Below, piece after piece: positions 1 to 10,067 of a stretch of DNA of 64,000 nucleotides (the first letter of the stretch is position 1; the number at the start of each line of letters is the position of its first letter). A program made the position numbers and the translations under genes. The stretch covers positions 13,955 to 77,954 of the forward strand of contig NZ_JADKCX010000023.1 of NCBI RefSeq assembly GCF_016718685.1, read 5' to 3'. Origin of the DNA: Haliscomenobacter sp. (GTDB lineage: Bacteria > Bacteroidota > Bacteroidia > Chitinophagales > Saprospiraceae). The notes below the pieces were generated by a model, which saw only the letters and a list, made by a program, of their open reading frames with translations, did not search any database and was not told the DNA's origin.

Positions 1-331
1 GCAGCAAAATCTGTTGCAATGCGCCCCGGTGAATGGCTACACTGGATTCGCCGTATTTTTGTCGCACGGCCTGGATGTCCATGAGTTGCAGGGGATTGCC
101 GTGGTGGTCGCCAATGCCAAAACGCTCTAAAACGATGCCTGTACTGGAAATGGCCTCAGCAAAACCCAATCTGCGGGCAATTTGCATGGCATTGGAAGCC
201 ATAATGATGCCCGCGCCAACGGGACGTAATTCAGCGGCTGCTTCAAAAATTTCTACCTGGTGGCCTTTGTGCTGGAGGGCGATGGCTGCGGTTAAACCGC
301 CAATTCCTGCACCAATGATGTTGATTTTCAT
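1..331 (-). CDS. FAD-dependent monooxygenase, N-terminal part (cut by window edge)
   Basis: Reading the minus strand from the ATG at 329-331 gives a protein that begins MKINIIGAGIGGLTAAIALQ. This is the GxGxxG dinucleotide-binding fold of group A flavin monooxygenases (UbiH/PHBH-like, FAD_binding_3). About 110 residues are present, including a likely second FAD contact in ELRPVGAGI; the rest lies outside the window. The family hydroxylates aromatic or related substrates using NAD(P)H and oxygen; the substrate cannot be told here. It is divergent from a TetR gene across 88 bp that hold two candidate operators, so it is probably that regulator's target. Confidence 0.85.
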   Translation of the reverse strand, partial: MKINIIGAGIGGLTAAIALQHKGHQVEIFEAAAELRPVGAGIIMASNAMQIARRLGFAEAISSTGIVLERFGIGDHHGNPLQLMDIQAVRQKYGESSVAIHRGALQQILL

Positions 332-358
332 AATAACAGTTCTAGGTGATTGTAAATT

Positions 359-402
359 TAGGACAAATGTACTAACTTTGTGTAATTAGGTCAAGTGTTC
401 TA
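359..402. promoter_or_regulatory. Two TetR-type operator candidates between divergent genes
   Basis: Two related 16-mers lie in the 88 bp between the divergent monooxygenase and TetR genes: TAGGACAAATGTACTA at 359-374 and TAGGTCAAGTGTTCTA at 387-402. They agree at 13 of 16 positions and each is a near inverted repeat (TAG...CA/TG...CTA). Their starts are 28 bp apart. Paired dyads in a divergent promoter beside a TetR gene are the usual layout for autoregulation; binding itself is inferred. Confidence 0.5.
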
Positions 403-419
403 AAAAATATTTTCAAAAA

Positions 420-1055
420 ATGTCCAAAACAAAAGAACGGATTTTGGAAAAAGCCCTGGAATTGCTGAACGAACGGGGCGTAGCCCAGGTTTCCATCCGC
501 AGCATCGGCGATGCCTTGAGCATGAGTCCGGGCAATTTGTGCTACCATTATCCCAATGTGGATGCCATCGTGGAGGCGCTGTATTTCCGTTTGGTCGCCG
601 ATCTGGACGCCCTGATTTTGGAAAGTATGCAACTGGCCAGTAAGCAGGGCATTGATCTACATTTTACGTTTCAGTCCATTGAGCGCAGCTTTGCAACCTT
701 TCAACACTACAAGTTTTTAATGCTCGATTTTGCCGACATCATGCGGCGACACGAGACCTTAAAAGCACATTTTCGACAACTAGCACAACAGCGGCAAGTA
801 CAATTTATGCAACTGATCCAGGCCTTGCAGGCGGGAGGTTGGGTGCAAACCGAGCGTTACCCGAGCCAGTTTCAGGACTGGATTCAGCAGGCTTCACTCC
901 TGGGTGATTATTGGATGGCGAGTGCAGAAATCATGCTGGAAGGGGATGAGGAATACAAACGGAAATACTATCAAGGGCTGTTTTTTTCCACTTTGGCCCC
1001 GCATTTGACGGCAAAAGGGCTGGAAGTTTATCAGGAGCTACTCAATAAAGGTTGA
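420..1055 (+). CDS. TetR family transcriptional regulator
   Basis: The protein has 211 residues, normal for TetR. The N-terminal 50 residues form the TetR helix-turn-helix: RILEKALELLNERGVAQVS, then IGDALSMSPGNLCYHYPN, the recognition helix region. The C-terminal ligand domain is divergent and the ligand is unknown. The gene points away from the flavin monooxygenase, with two related dyads between them, so the simplest model is repression of itself and the monooxygenase. Its stop codon lies inside the left arm of a long inverted repeat, which forms its 3' end. Confidence 0.9.
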   Translation: MSKTKERILEKALELLNERGVAQVSIRSIGDALSMSPGNLCYHYPNVDAIVEALYFRLVADLDALILESMQLASKQGIDLHFTFQSIERSFATFQHYKFLMLDFADIMRRHETLKAHFRQLAQQRQVQFMQLIQALQAGGWVQTERYPSQFQDWIQQASLLGDYWMASAEIMLEGDEEYKRKYYQGLFFSTLAPHLTAKGLEVYQELLNKG

Positions 1056-1175
1056 GAAGTTGAGGAGGTTGAGAAGGTTGAGGCTACCGCGAGTGACAAA
1101 CCAAAGCGACAAGTGATTATTTTGTCAAAATCGCTCGCGGTAGCCTCAACCTCCTCAACTTCTCAACCCCTCAAC
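1051..1175. repeat. Long inverted repeat IR1 (GTTGAGAAG family)
   Basis: The left arm (1051-1095) and right arm (1134-1175) are inverted copies. Each consists of variants of the 9-nt word GTTGAGAAG followed inwards by GAGGCTACCGCGAG. The two arms match almost perfectly except that the left has one additional 9-nt word, as expected from slippage or unit gain. The loop is about 38 nt. It begins at the stop codon of the TetR gene. The role is unknown; a strong mRNA 3' hairpin is possible. Confidence 0.9.
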
Positions 1176-1191
1176 TTTCACATTAAGGCAT

Positions 1192-1199
1192 TATCTTCG
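1192..1199 (+). promoter_or_regulatory. Candidate -7 promoter element for the GNAT gene
   Basis: TATCTTCG matches the Bacteroidota -7 consensus TAnnTTTG at 7 of 8 positions (consensus known from Bacteroides and Flavobacterium). It lies 21 bp before the ATG of the acetyltransferase and immediately after the inverted repeat. No clear -33 TTG was found. Confidence 0.4.
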
Positions 1200-1219
1200 C
1201 CAAAATTTTCGACACCAAC

Positions 1220-1705
1220 ATGATCCGCATTCAAACCTACCGCCCCGAATATTGCCAGGGCATCATCGATTTGATTTTGCCCATCCAGCAAATCGAGTTC
1301 CAGGTGCCCATTACGCTCGAAGATCAGCCCGATTTGCTCCAAATCCCTGAGGTGTATCAGCACGGGAACGGCAACTTTTGGGTGGCCACCAATGCCGAAA
1401 ACCGGGTGGTAGGTACCATTGCCTTTATTGGTTTTGGAGGCAATCGGGTGGCCTTGCGCAAGATGTTTGTAGCAGCAGATTACCGGGGTAAAACGTACGG
1501 TTTGGCCCAAAAATTAATGGATTTGAGCCTGGATTGGTGCCATGAAAAACAAATAGAAAGTATTTGGCTGGGCACCATTCCGCGTTTAGAAGCAGCGGTG
1601 CGTTTTTACCAAAAAAATGGCTTTGATGAAGTCGCGGCGGAGAACCTTCCCTTGGAGTTTCCACGGATGCCAGTGGATACCCTCTTTTTTTGCAAAACCG
1701 TCTGA
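1220..1705 (+). CDS. GNAT family N-acetyltransferase
   Basis: The protein has 161 residues, a usual size for a single GNAT domain. The beta4-alpha3 acetyl-CoA loop is seen as MFVAADYRGKTYGLAQKLM (residues about 76-94), followed by the typical C-terminal strand with AAVRFYQKNGFDEV. GNAT proteins transfer acetyl from acetyl-CoA to an amine; the acceptor is not predictable. It stands alone between an inverted repeat and the polysaccharide locus. Confidence 0.88.
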   Translation: MIRIQTYRPEYCQGIIDLILPIQQIEFQVPITLEDQPDLLQIPEVYQHGNGNFWVATNAENRVVGTIAFIGFGGNRVALRKMFVAADYRGKTYGLAQKLMDLSLDWCHEKQIESIWLGTIPRLEAAVRFYQKNGFDEVAAENLPLEFPRMPVDTLFFCKTV

Positions 1706-1766
1706 TTGTTCCATTTCCCCCTCATCGTTGTTCCATTTCCCCTGCGGGATAATGCGGACAGACTCT

Positions 1767-1774
1767 ATCTTTGA
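1767..1774 (+). promoter_or_regulatory. -7 promoter element (TATCTTTG) of the glycoside hydrolase gene
   Basis: TATCTTTG is a perfect match to the Bacteroidota -7 consensus TAnnTTTG, 33 bp before the preferred ATG at 1807. It shows that a possible TTG start at 1771 lies inside the promoter and cannot be used. No matching -33 element is obvious. Confidence 0.55.
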
Positions 1775-1806
1775 CCAAATTAATGATCGCAAAAGCTCCG
1801 CTGCTT

Positions 1807-4232
1807 ATGAAAGGAATTGTTACATTAGCTTTCATGATTTTGACGTCATCATTTCTTGGCGCACAAGCACCTACCATCAACAGCATCAACCCGCTGAGCA
1901 ACAGTGTAGGCAAGTTTCAAAAATTTGAAGCCCTGATAGATCTAAGTGCTTCTTTTTCCAATCCTTACGATTATGACCAGGTAGCCCTCAGCGGCGTATT
2001 CGTTGCCCCCAGTGGCAAACAGGATACCCTGGATGGCTTTTACATGCAAGATTATAGCCTCAACACCAGCAATGGTAGCCTCAGTGCCAGTGGCAGTGGT
2101 GGCTTTCGCATCCGGTTTTCGCCCACCGAAACCGGAACCTGGACTTTCAACCTCAAAGTAAAAACTGCGGCTGGTGAAAGCGTCGTCCGCTCGGGCAGTT
2201 TTGAGTGTGTCGATTCTGACAATCGGGGATTTATCCGCAAAAACACCACCAATTACCTGGCCTTCGACAATGGGGAAGCGTACATTCCGGTGGGCCAAAA
2301 CGTATGCTGGCAAAACGGCAATGCCTATCTCGATTACAAAAAATGGCTGGGCAAAATGGGTGCGGCCAAGGCCAACTTCATGCGTTTATGGCTGGCCCAT
2401 TGGGGCTTGGGCCTCGAATGGAGGAATGGGAATGGATTTGAAGGTTTGAAAAAATACCGGCAAAACAATGCCTACTACATCGACTGGATGTTGGAAGAAT
2501 GCGCCAGTCAAGGCATTTACATGATGTTCTGCATCAACCACCACGGGCAGGTTTCTTCCAACGTGAACCCCAACTGGAGTGAAAACCCCTACAATGCGGC
2601 CAATGGAGGCCCTTGTGACCAAACCTGGAATTTCTTTGACCTGGATCTTGCCAAAAACCTGCACAAAAACCGCCTGCGTTACATCGTAGCCCGCTGGGGA
2701 TACAGCAGCAACGTCATGGCTTGGGAGCTGTTCAACGAAGTCAGTTTTACCGATCAATTTGCGACTGCCTCTGTACGCAATGCCGTGCGTACCTGGCACG
2801 ACGAAATGGGTCAATACCTCAAAAAACTGGATCCCCGCAAACATCTTGTAACGACCAGTTATGGCGGGGATGAAGACCCGGAGTTGTGGCGCTTGCCTTC
2901 GATGGATTTTACCCAAAACCACTTGTACGCAGAGGTTGAAAATGTGGAAAAAGCAGTCGCAGGTAAAGGCCTGGACAACCTCAGTTCTTTTGGAAAACCC
3001 ACGTATGGCGGTGAGTTTGGCATCAGTGTTGGCGGAGAAGGATTGTCTACCATCGATCCTCAAGGCATCCACATCCACAATACCATGTGGGCTTCGGCTT
3101 TTTGGGGGGCCTTGGGCGCCGCGGCGACCTGGTGGTGGGATTCTTACGTGGAGCCCCGCAATTTGTACCCTTTGTTTACCCCACTGAGCAACACCCTGGC
3201 TAAAGTGCCCTTGTTGGAAGGCAATTTTAAACCCGCCAGTGCCCGAACCCTCGGGGGTGGGGGAGGTGAGTTGTCTATCTCGCCCGTAGCCGATTGGGGG
3301 CAGGCCACCGACAACAAGATTATTGTAGACAATACTGGTGCGATGACGCCTGCCAATGCCCGATTGAGCAAGTTTTTGTACGGCTCGCAATGGAATACCC
3401 AACTGCGCAATCCGCCGACTTTTGAAGTTTTTTTCGCGAATGGGGGCAAGTTCAAAGTGCAAACGGGGAGCAGCAAAGGGCAAACGCCTTCGGTGGCGAT
3501 ATACCTCGATGATAAATTGGTCAAAGACTATCCCAATGCAGCAGTCAACACGGTTTATAGCATCGATGTTACGCCAGGGCCGCACCGAATCAGTGGACAA
3601 CCTCGGCACCGATTGGATGGGGATCAGTGCCCACCAAACCGAAGGGTGGCAGTATCTCCACATACGGTATACGCAGTACGGGCAGCAAATGGGGAATGGC
3701 CGCGGGTTGGATCCATAATACCAAATACAATTGGCGACATGTGCGCGAAAAAGGGGAACCTACCGCGGTAGTCAATGGCGCAGTAAGCGTGAATGAACTA
3801 CAAAATGGCACGTACAAGGTGAGTTTTTACAATTGTACGACGGCTGATGTCATCACGACTTTCAAAGGACTGAATGTTCAAAACGGGACCTTGAATTTTG
3901 GTGTTCCCGACTTTTTATGGGATCTGGCTTTTGTCGCCGAAAAAGACGATACTACGGTTCCAACGCTGGAGATCGCGCTGGATTTGTCCATCAACATTTA
4001 CCCCAATCCGGTAAACATTGGTGGGGCTTTGCAAATTGATACCCGCAATTTACCCGCTGGAGAATACCGCATTGATGTGTTCAACATCAGCGGGCAACTG
4101 GTTCAGCAAAAATTCATCAGTGCTTTTGGTCAGGTGGAGTCTATTGCTACTGCGGGACTTACGCCGGGGGGATATTTGCTGCGCTTGAGTCAGGGCGAAC
4201 GGGCGACGGTCGTGCGGTTTGTGGCGCAGTAA
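1807..4232 (+). CDS. Secreted glycoside hydrolase (DUF5060 / clan GH-A) with T9SS sorting domain; two frameshifts
   Basis: The chosen ATG gives a clear signal peptide (MKGIVTLAFMILTSSFLGAQA); an ATG at 1783 is an alternative. Next come a DUF5060-like Ig domain, a TIM-barrel with the clan GH-A acid/base in AWELFNEV (Glu about 311) and a candidate nucleophile in TYGGEFGIS (Glu about 403), then a collagen-binding-like domain. The end (about 3985-4232: NIYPNPV to VVRFVAQ) is a type IX secretion sorting domain, so the enzyme is exported to the surface or medium. The frame breaks near 3595 (HRIS/VDNLGTDWMGIS) and near 3645, while protein similarity continues through all three frames, so these are probably sequence errors. 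The glycan substrate is unknown; the neighbouring sus genes place it in a polysaccharide utilisation locus. Confidence 0.8.
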
Positions 4233-4269
4233 ACATTAGGTATTTTTCATGCTGTCTATACTTCAGATC

Positions 4270-7200
4270 ATGATACGCAAGGGATTTTGGATTTTGTTGC
4301 TGGTTTTGGTCTTCTGGGGTGGCGTGCAGGCACAAGAACCCTCCTTCAGCCGTTTGCCCGAAGATATGGTGGTATCCAACGTGGCGGCTACGGCCATGTA
4401 CCAGGACAAAAAAGGATTCTTGTGGGTAGGCACCTGGAATGGTTTGTATCGTTATGACGGCTACAATCTGAAAAAATTCAAACTCACCATTACTTCGCCA
4501 GACGAAATCAAGGGCGAAAAAATCATCGCCCTGTACGAAGACCGGGAGGGCTACTTATGGGCGGGCACTGAAAATACCGGACTTTACCGCCTGGACCGCA
4601 CCACCGAGCAATTCAAAGTCTACCAGCACGACCCCAAGAGCAAAAAATCACTACCCGACAACAAAGTTGCCAGCATTTTTCAAGACGATCAGGGCAAAAT
4701 TTGGGTGGGTACCCTCAAGGGCTTGGCCAGTTTGAACGCCGACCACAGTTTTACGCGGCTGGAAAACTCGGAGATCAGCAACATTGAAATTACCTGTACC
4801 ATTCGGGGCCGCGATGGCTCGTATTGGTTTGGCAGCACCTATGGCGTGTTTCGGGGCATCCTGACGCCGAATGGTCGCTTTTCCATCACGCGAATGGAAG
4901 TCGTACCTGCGGGTACGCCCAGCAATTTCGCCCCTGCGCACAACCATATTTACGACATCAAAGAAGACCCTCGCAAGGACAATATCTTTTGGATTGGCAG
5001 CCGCAACGGGTTGAAACGCTTTGATTTTGCCAGCAATCAGATCCAGCACATCCAGGCTACTCCGGGAGGTCTGTCCAATAATTTGATCACCAGCATCGTA
5101 TTCCCTTCTGGGCAAAATGACGGTGGGTTTTTCATCGGAACCGACTACGGATTGAACTATTACCTGCCCGACCAGGGGGTGTTTAAAAGTTATTTCCATG
5201 TGCCCAAACAAGCGGGCTCTTTGCACGCCAGTACGGTGCTCAGTTTGTGTGAAGACCGGGTGGGTCAAATTTGGGTAGGCACGAACAAAGGGGTGGGTAA
5301 ATGAATTTTTGGCGCAACCTTCGGCCCTGCATCTCCCCGAAGACGTGAGCATCAACAGCATGGCTTACGCCAATGATCGCCTGTGGGCCGGCAGTTTTGG
5401 GCAGGGCATTTTTGAGATCATCCGCAACAAAGACCAAATCAGCTACCGCAAGATTCCCTTGAATGGGCAGGCTAATTTTATCCACGCTTTGCACGCCGAT
5501 AAAAAAGGCAACATCTGGGCGGGCACCCGGGGCGAAGGCCTGCTGGTGTTTAAAGCCGATAATCCGGCCCAACGCAAACAATATACCGATGCCAATGGAC
5601 TGAGCCACAATTACATCATGAGCATTGGGGAAGATGAACGTGGCGTCATGTGGCTGGGAACCTGGGCGGGAGGACTGATTCGGCACGATCCCGAAACGGG
5701 TAGTTTCAATATTTACAAAACCATCAAAGGTGGGGGCAATTTGGCGCAATTCCCAATTGTGTTGACTTTTGAATACAAAAATGAAGCCGGGAAACCGGTA
5801 CTCTGTGTAGGCACCCGAGGAGGCGGTTTGTTGGAACTGGAATTGGACAAGGCGGGCTTTCCGCAAAAACTCCTGCGCAAATCGACCAACAATCCCACCC
5901 AAAATCAAACCATTTCCAGCAATTTCATCAATTGTTATTGGAAGGATGTTTTTGGCCGCACCTGGATTGGTACGGAGGATGGATTGAACCTCTGGAACCA
6001 AAAAACCAACAGCTACAAGCACTTTTTTAAAGCCGATGGGCTGCCCGATGACATCATTCAATCCCTGGCCGAAGATGAAAATGGGAACTTGTGGGTTTCT
6101 TCTACCAAAGGAGTCAGCCGATTTTCACCCGAACGCAGCAAAAAAGATTATTGCCGGGTGTATGACTTGCAGGATGGGCTACCTTCCAATTTTTTTAACT
6201 CCAACGTCAGCTGTTACACCCAGGATCGCTACGTATTTTTGGCAGCAACAATGGGTTTTTATATTTTCAACCCCACCAAATCCGCGACAACCCGGTGGCA
6301 CCAACGGTAGAACTGGTCGACTTTCGTTTGTTCAACCATTCTTTGCAGGTTGGAGAAAAAGTACAAAATCGGGTGGTGCTCAACCAAAACATTGGCGAAA
6401 TCCCCAAGCTGCTGCTGCGCCACAGCGACAATTTATTCTCTATCGAATTTGCCGCGCTGCATTTTTTAGAACCCAATAAGAATCAGTACAAGTTTCGCCT
6501 GCTGGGTTTTAACGACAACTGGATTCCCTCTGACGCCAAAGAACGAGTGGCCCATTACAGCAATTTGCCTGCTGGTAAATACACCTTTGAAGTGCAGGCG
6601 GCGAACAACGATGGTTTGTGGGCCAAAGAACCCGCTCGTCTGGAGATTCGGGTCTTGCCCCCTTTTTGGTTGACCTGGTGGGCTTACCTGATCTATCTGG
6701 GTATCATTGCTGCAGCCATCTGGATGTACCGCCAGAGTATTTTGCTGCGGGAAAAACTGCGCAACCAGGTCAAAATGGAGACCTTTAAGCGGGAGAAGAC
6801 CGAAGAGTTGGGACAAATGAAAATCCATTTTTTTACCAACATCTCCCACGAACTGCGCACGCCGCTGACCTTGTTGGTTTCTCCACTGGAAGATTTGCTC
6901 AAACAAGAGAACACCGACGCTTCCACCCACGAGATGTACACCTTGATGCACCGCAATGTGGAGCGATTGAAAAGTATGATCGACCAGTTGTTGGAGTTTC
7001 GGAAAATTGAAGAGGGCTTGCTGCACCTGGAAGTGGTGGAAACGGATCTCGTTCGTTTTTTCCAAAATATCGCCATTGCGTTTCGCGATTTGGCTCGGCA
7101 CCGCAACATCCAGTTCAGTTTTGTTTCCAGTGTAGAAGAACTCAAAGCCTGGGTAGACCGTGACCTATTGGAAAAAGTGCTCTTTAACCTGCTCTCCAAC

Positions 7201-8408
7201 GCCTTCAAATACAGCGATGACCACGGGCAGATTTTGATGAAACTGACCGCAATGAGCAACAAGTGGTTTTTTCGCTGGAAGACAATGGTATTGGTATTCC
7301 GTCGGAAGAAATGCCCCATATTTTGAGCAGTTTTACCGCGCCCGTTCCAGCCAGCATGGCAATCGCCGCCAGGGCACTGGGCATTGGCCTGGCCCTGACC
7401 AAAAGTATTGTGGAACTGCACAAAGGTTCAATTGAAGCGTACAGCATGATCAACCGGGGTTCGGTTTTTGTGGTCAAATTGCCCTTGGGCAGTAGCCATT
7501 TTCCCCCTGAAGTCCTCAAATTGTACTACCGTGATCCCGAGGATTCTGATCATTATCCTTACGATCAAAACACCAAACTGGTTGATACCCCGCAGGAAGA
7601 ACTGATCCAATCGGATAACCCGCTGGTGCTGGTGGTCGAAGACAACGCTGATATTCGCACCTATATCCGCCGTAGCCTGTACCCGGATTATGAGGTGATC
7701 GAAGCTGAAAACGGCCAGGAAGGGTTGGAAAAAACCCGCAAACTGATTCCCGACATCATCATTTCGGATGTCATTATGCCCGAATTGGACGGTTTTGAAT
7801 TGTGCCGCACCGTCAAGCAGGAAGAAGCTACGGCGCATATTCCGGTCATTTTGCTCTCCGCGCGTTCCTCCCAAATGTACCAGGTAGAAGGTTACGACAC
7901 CGGCGCGGATGACTACATCAGCAAACCCTTTAGCATCGACTTGCTGCAAGCGCGGATCCGCAATTTGCTCAACAACCGGGAACGCATCCAACGGCATTTC
8001 GACCAGGAATTTGTGCGCAAACACGAGGTCGACATTTCGCCCGCCGAATTGAGCATCAACCACCTGGACAAGCAGTTTTTGGAAAAATGCATTGCTCTGG
8101 TGGAAAAACACATCGAAGATCCCGACTATTCCGTGGAGCAAATGAGCCATGAACTCCTGGTGAGCCGCATGCAGCTCTACCGCAAAATCAAGGCCATCAC
8201 GGGGGAATCGCCCAACCACTTCATCCGCACCATTCGGGTAAAACGCGCCGCGCAATTGCTGGAAAAAGGCTACTCCGTAGCCGAAACGACTTACAAAGTG
8301 GGCTTCCAGGATCTGAAGTATTTCCGGGAGTGTTTTAAGAAGCAGTTTGGGATGAACCCTTCTGAGTTTGTGCAGCAGGTACCGAAGATTTCGAGTGGGT
8401 TGAATTAG
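4270..8408 (+). CDS. Hybrid two-component system regulator (HTCS) of the polysaccharide locus; several frameshifts
   Basis: The order is signal peptide (MIRKGFWILLLVLVFWGGVQA), two seven-bladed Reg_prop propellers with repeated GLWVGT-like blades (about 4330-6230), Y_Y_Y domain, membrane helix (about 6675-6735), histidine kinase with H-box NISHELRTPL, an HATPase domain with EDNGIGIP, a receiver (VVEDNADIRTY, phospho-Asp in ISDVIMPELDGF) and an AraC-type HTH at the end. This is the classic one-protein glycan sensor of Bacteroidota, binding oligosaccharide in the periplasm and activating sus genes. The frame breaks near 5300, 6238, 7260, 7322 and 7378. For example, EQFYRARSSQHGNRRQGTG is readable only in a shifted frame between the last two. 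Most breaks sit in A or T runs. It lies 38 bp after the hydrolase. Confidence 0.9.
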
Positions 8409-8417
8409 AGCGCGACG

Positions 8418-9925
8418 TCACTTTACGCTTTGTTGATTGTACAACACCAACAATTGAGGAAAGGTCGATACGCCTTGAACAATCAACTTGGTGACTTCGC
8501 CGACGGTATGGAAATAAGAACCCAGAACGATGTCCACGTCACCGTCTTTGTCAAAGTCTCCTGCTTCCATGGTCAACCATTTGCCCAGCGCGGCTTCGGG
8601 GGTAGAAAAGGCCTTGAAGTGTAAATTCCCTTCGTTGGACAAATAAATAAAACCCTGAGCGGGATTTTCCAGATCGGCATAAAATGAGATGGCGGCAATG
8701 TCGATATCACCATCGTTGTCAAAGTCTCGGGCCATCGCTTTGCTGCAGCCGTAAAGCGGATAAAAAAAAGCTTCTTTAAAATTGTCCCGCCCGTCATTCA
8801 AATACACCCGAGCCCCGTGATAGGGTTTCAGGATAGCCGAATAATCCCAATTGTCGCCATTGGTCAGGAGAATATCCTGAAAACCATCCTGATTAAAATC
8901 CGCCAATTCGAAATAACTAGATCCATACACGGGCGGAAACTGCAAGACTATTTTTTCTTCAAACTGGCCTTTCCCGCGATTGTAAAAAATACTGATCGCT
9001 TCATAGGCCTGGGATCGGAGTACCATGAGGTCGTTTTTTTGATCCCCATTAAAATCTTTGATTTCCACCCTTCTTGAGCCAGGTAAGGCACTCAGAACCT
9101 GCTCTTTGGTGACATCCCCACTTTCATACCAAGCCAGTTTGCCCCGGTTGTTGCCAAAGCTGCAAATCACGATATCCTCTTTTCCATCCTCGTTGAGATC
9201 ACCTGCCGCAAATTGGATCGGCCGGGCCAGCTGTGGAATGTTCAACGCGTTGGGGTCTCCGTCCAGGGAAAGCAGTTGACCTTGTGCTTGGTCGGACGGG
9301 GCGACACTGCCAATGCTGAGCAATCGTGGCGCTTTGTTGCGCGGAAAATCTATATCCGCTGCCGGGACTGTTGATTTTGGCTTTATTGATGAGTTGAAGC
9401 GATGGTTGCAGATGAACAACTCGTTGTGGGCATCGCCAATAAAAAGTGCAAGGTAGCGGGATCAAATTTGATCAGCGTAGTTTGAGGGTATTGATGGTCA
9501 GTTAGGTAACGGCGTACGCTTTGAATTGAGGCAATTGATCGACGAGGGGTAAAACTGTTTTGGGAGGAAGTTCGTCGGGGCCCTTGTCTGGAAATAATCA
9601 ACGATTTGCTTCCACTCGGTTTTGAAAACAAAGGCGTTTACAGGGAAATGTTCCATGCTTTCAGTATTTTTTCTTCTTCTTGGGCACGCTCCTGCAGCGG
9701 AGTAGCTGTGTTTTTTATGCCCAACCGCATACCCATATTGGGCAAAACACTGTTCATCCAGGTTTTTTTATCCAAGAGGGCGGGTTCGGTAAAAAGGTGA
9801 CAACTTTGGCAATACTTTAGGGCAAGTTTTTTCCCATCTGGAGGAATGCCTTCGGCATCAATTAGGCCAATTGATACCCACCATATACTGATCAGGAACG
9901 TCGCCAAAAGTATACCCTTTTTCAT
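8418..9925 (-). CDS. Secreted cytochrome c / FG-GAP (VCBS) repeat protein; multiple frameshifts
   Basis: The N-terminus (from 9925) has a signal sequence followed by the haem c motif CQSCH. The C-terminal part (8418-9419) is a run of FG-GAP/VCBS repeats with calcium-binding signatures such as DFNQDGFQDI, DFDNDGDIDI and DFDKDGDVDI, a beta-propeller. Between about 9650 and 9380 the reading frame changes at least four times: TEWKQIVDYF, DKGPDELPPKTVLPL, YPQTTLIKFDPATLHF and IGDAHNELFICNHRF each lie in a different frame but read in family order. Either this stretch is badly sequenced or the gene is decaying. It is probably the last gene of the ROK-SusC-SusD run, 140 bp after susD. The function is unknown, perhaps surface redox or adhesion. 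Confidence 0.75.
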
Positions 9926-10023
9926 GCGTTTAATTTTTCGCTAAAACAAAAATAGACTGCTAGCAAGTCATCCTCACCAACAGTCTACCTAAAATAATAC
10001 AAAACACTAAAATCAATTCTGCT

Positions 10024-10067
10024 AGTATGCTAATGACGCCATCAAATGGCTAGGGCATTAGCATGCT
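10024..10067 (-). terminator. Hairpin at the 3' end of susD
   Basis: AGTATGCTAATG (10024-10035) pairs with CATTAGCATGCT (10056-10067) with one mismatch, and CCAT/ATGG extends it inside. The structure overlaps the stop codon of susD at 10066-10068. No U-run follows on the minus strand, so it may act as an mRNA-stabilising or attenuating hairpin before the FG-GAP gene rather than as a full terminator. Confidence 0.45.

Noticed and set aside
2386..3663. Long antisense open frame of 425 codons opposite the glycoside hydrolase
   Set aside because: The opposite strand has signal peptide, catalytic motifs and family order; the antisense frame shows none.
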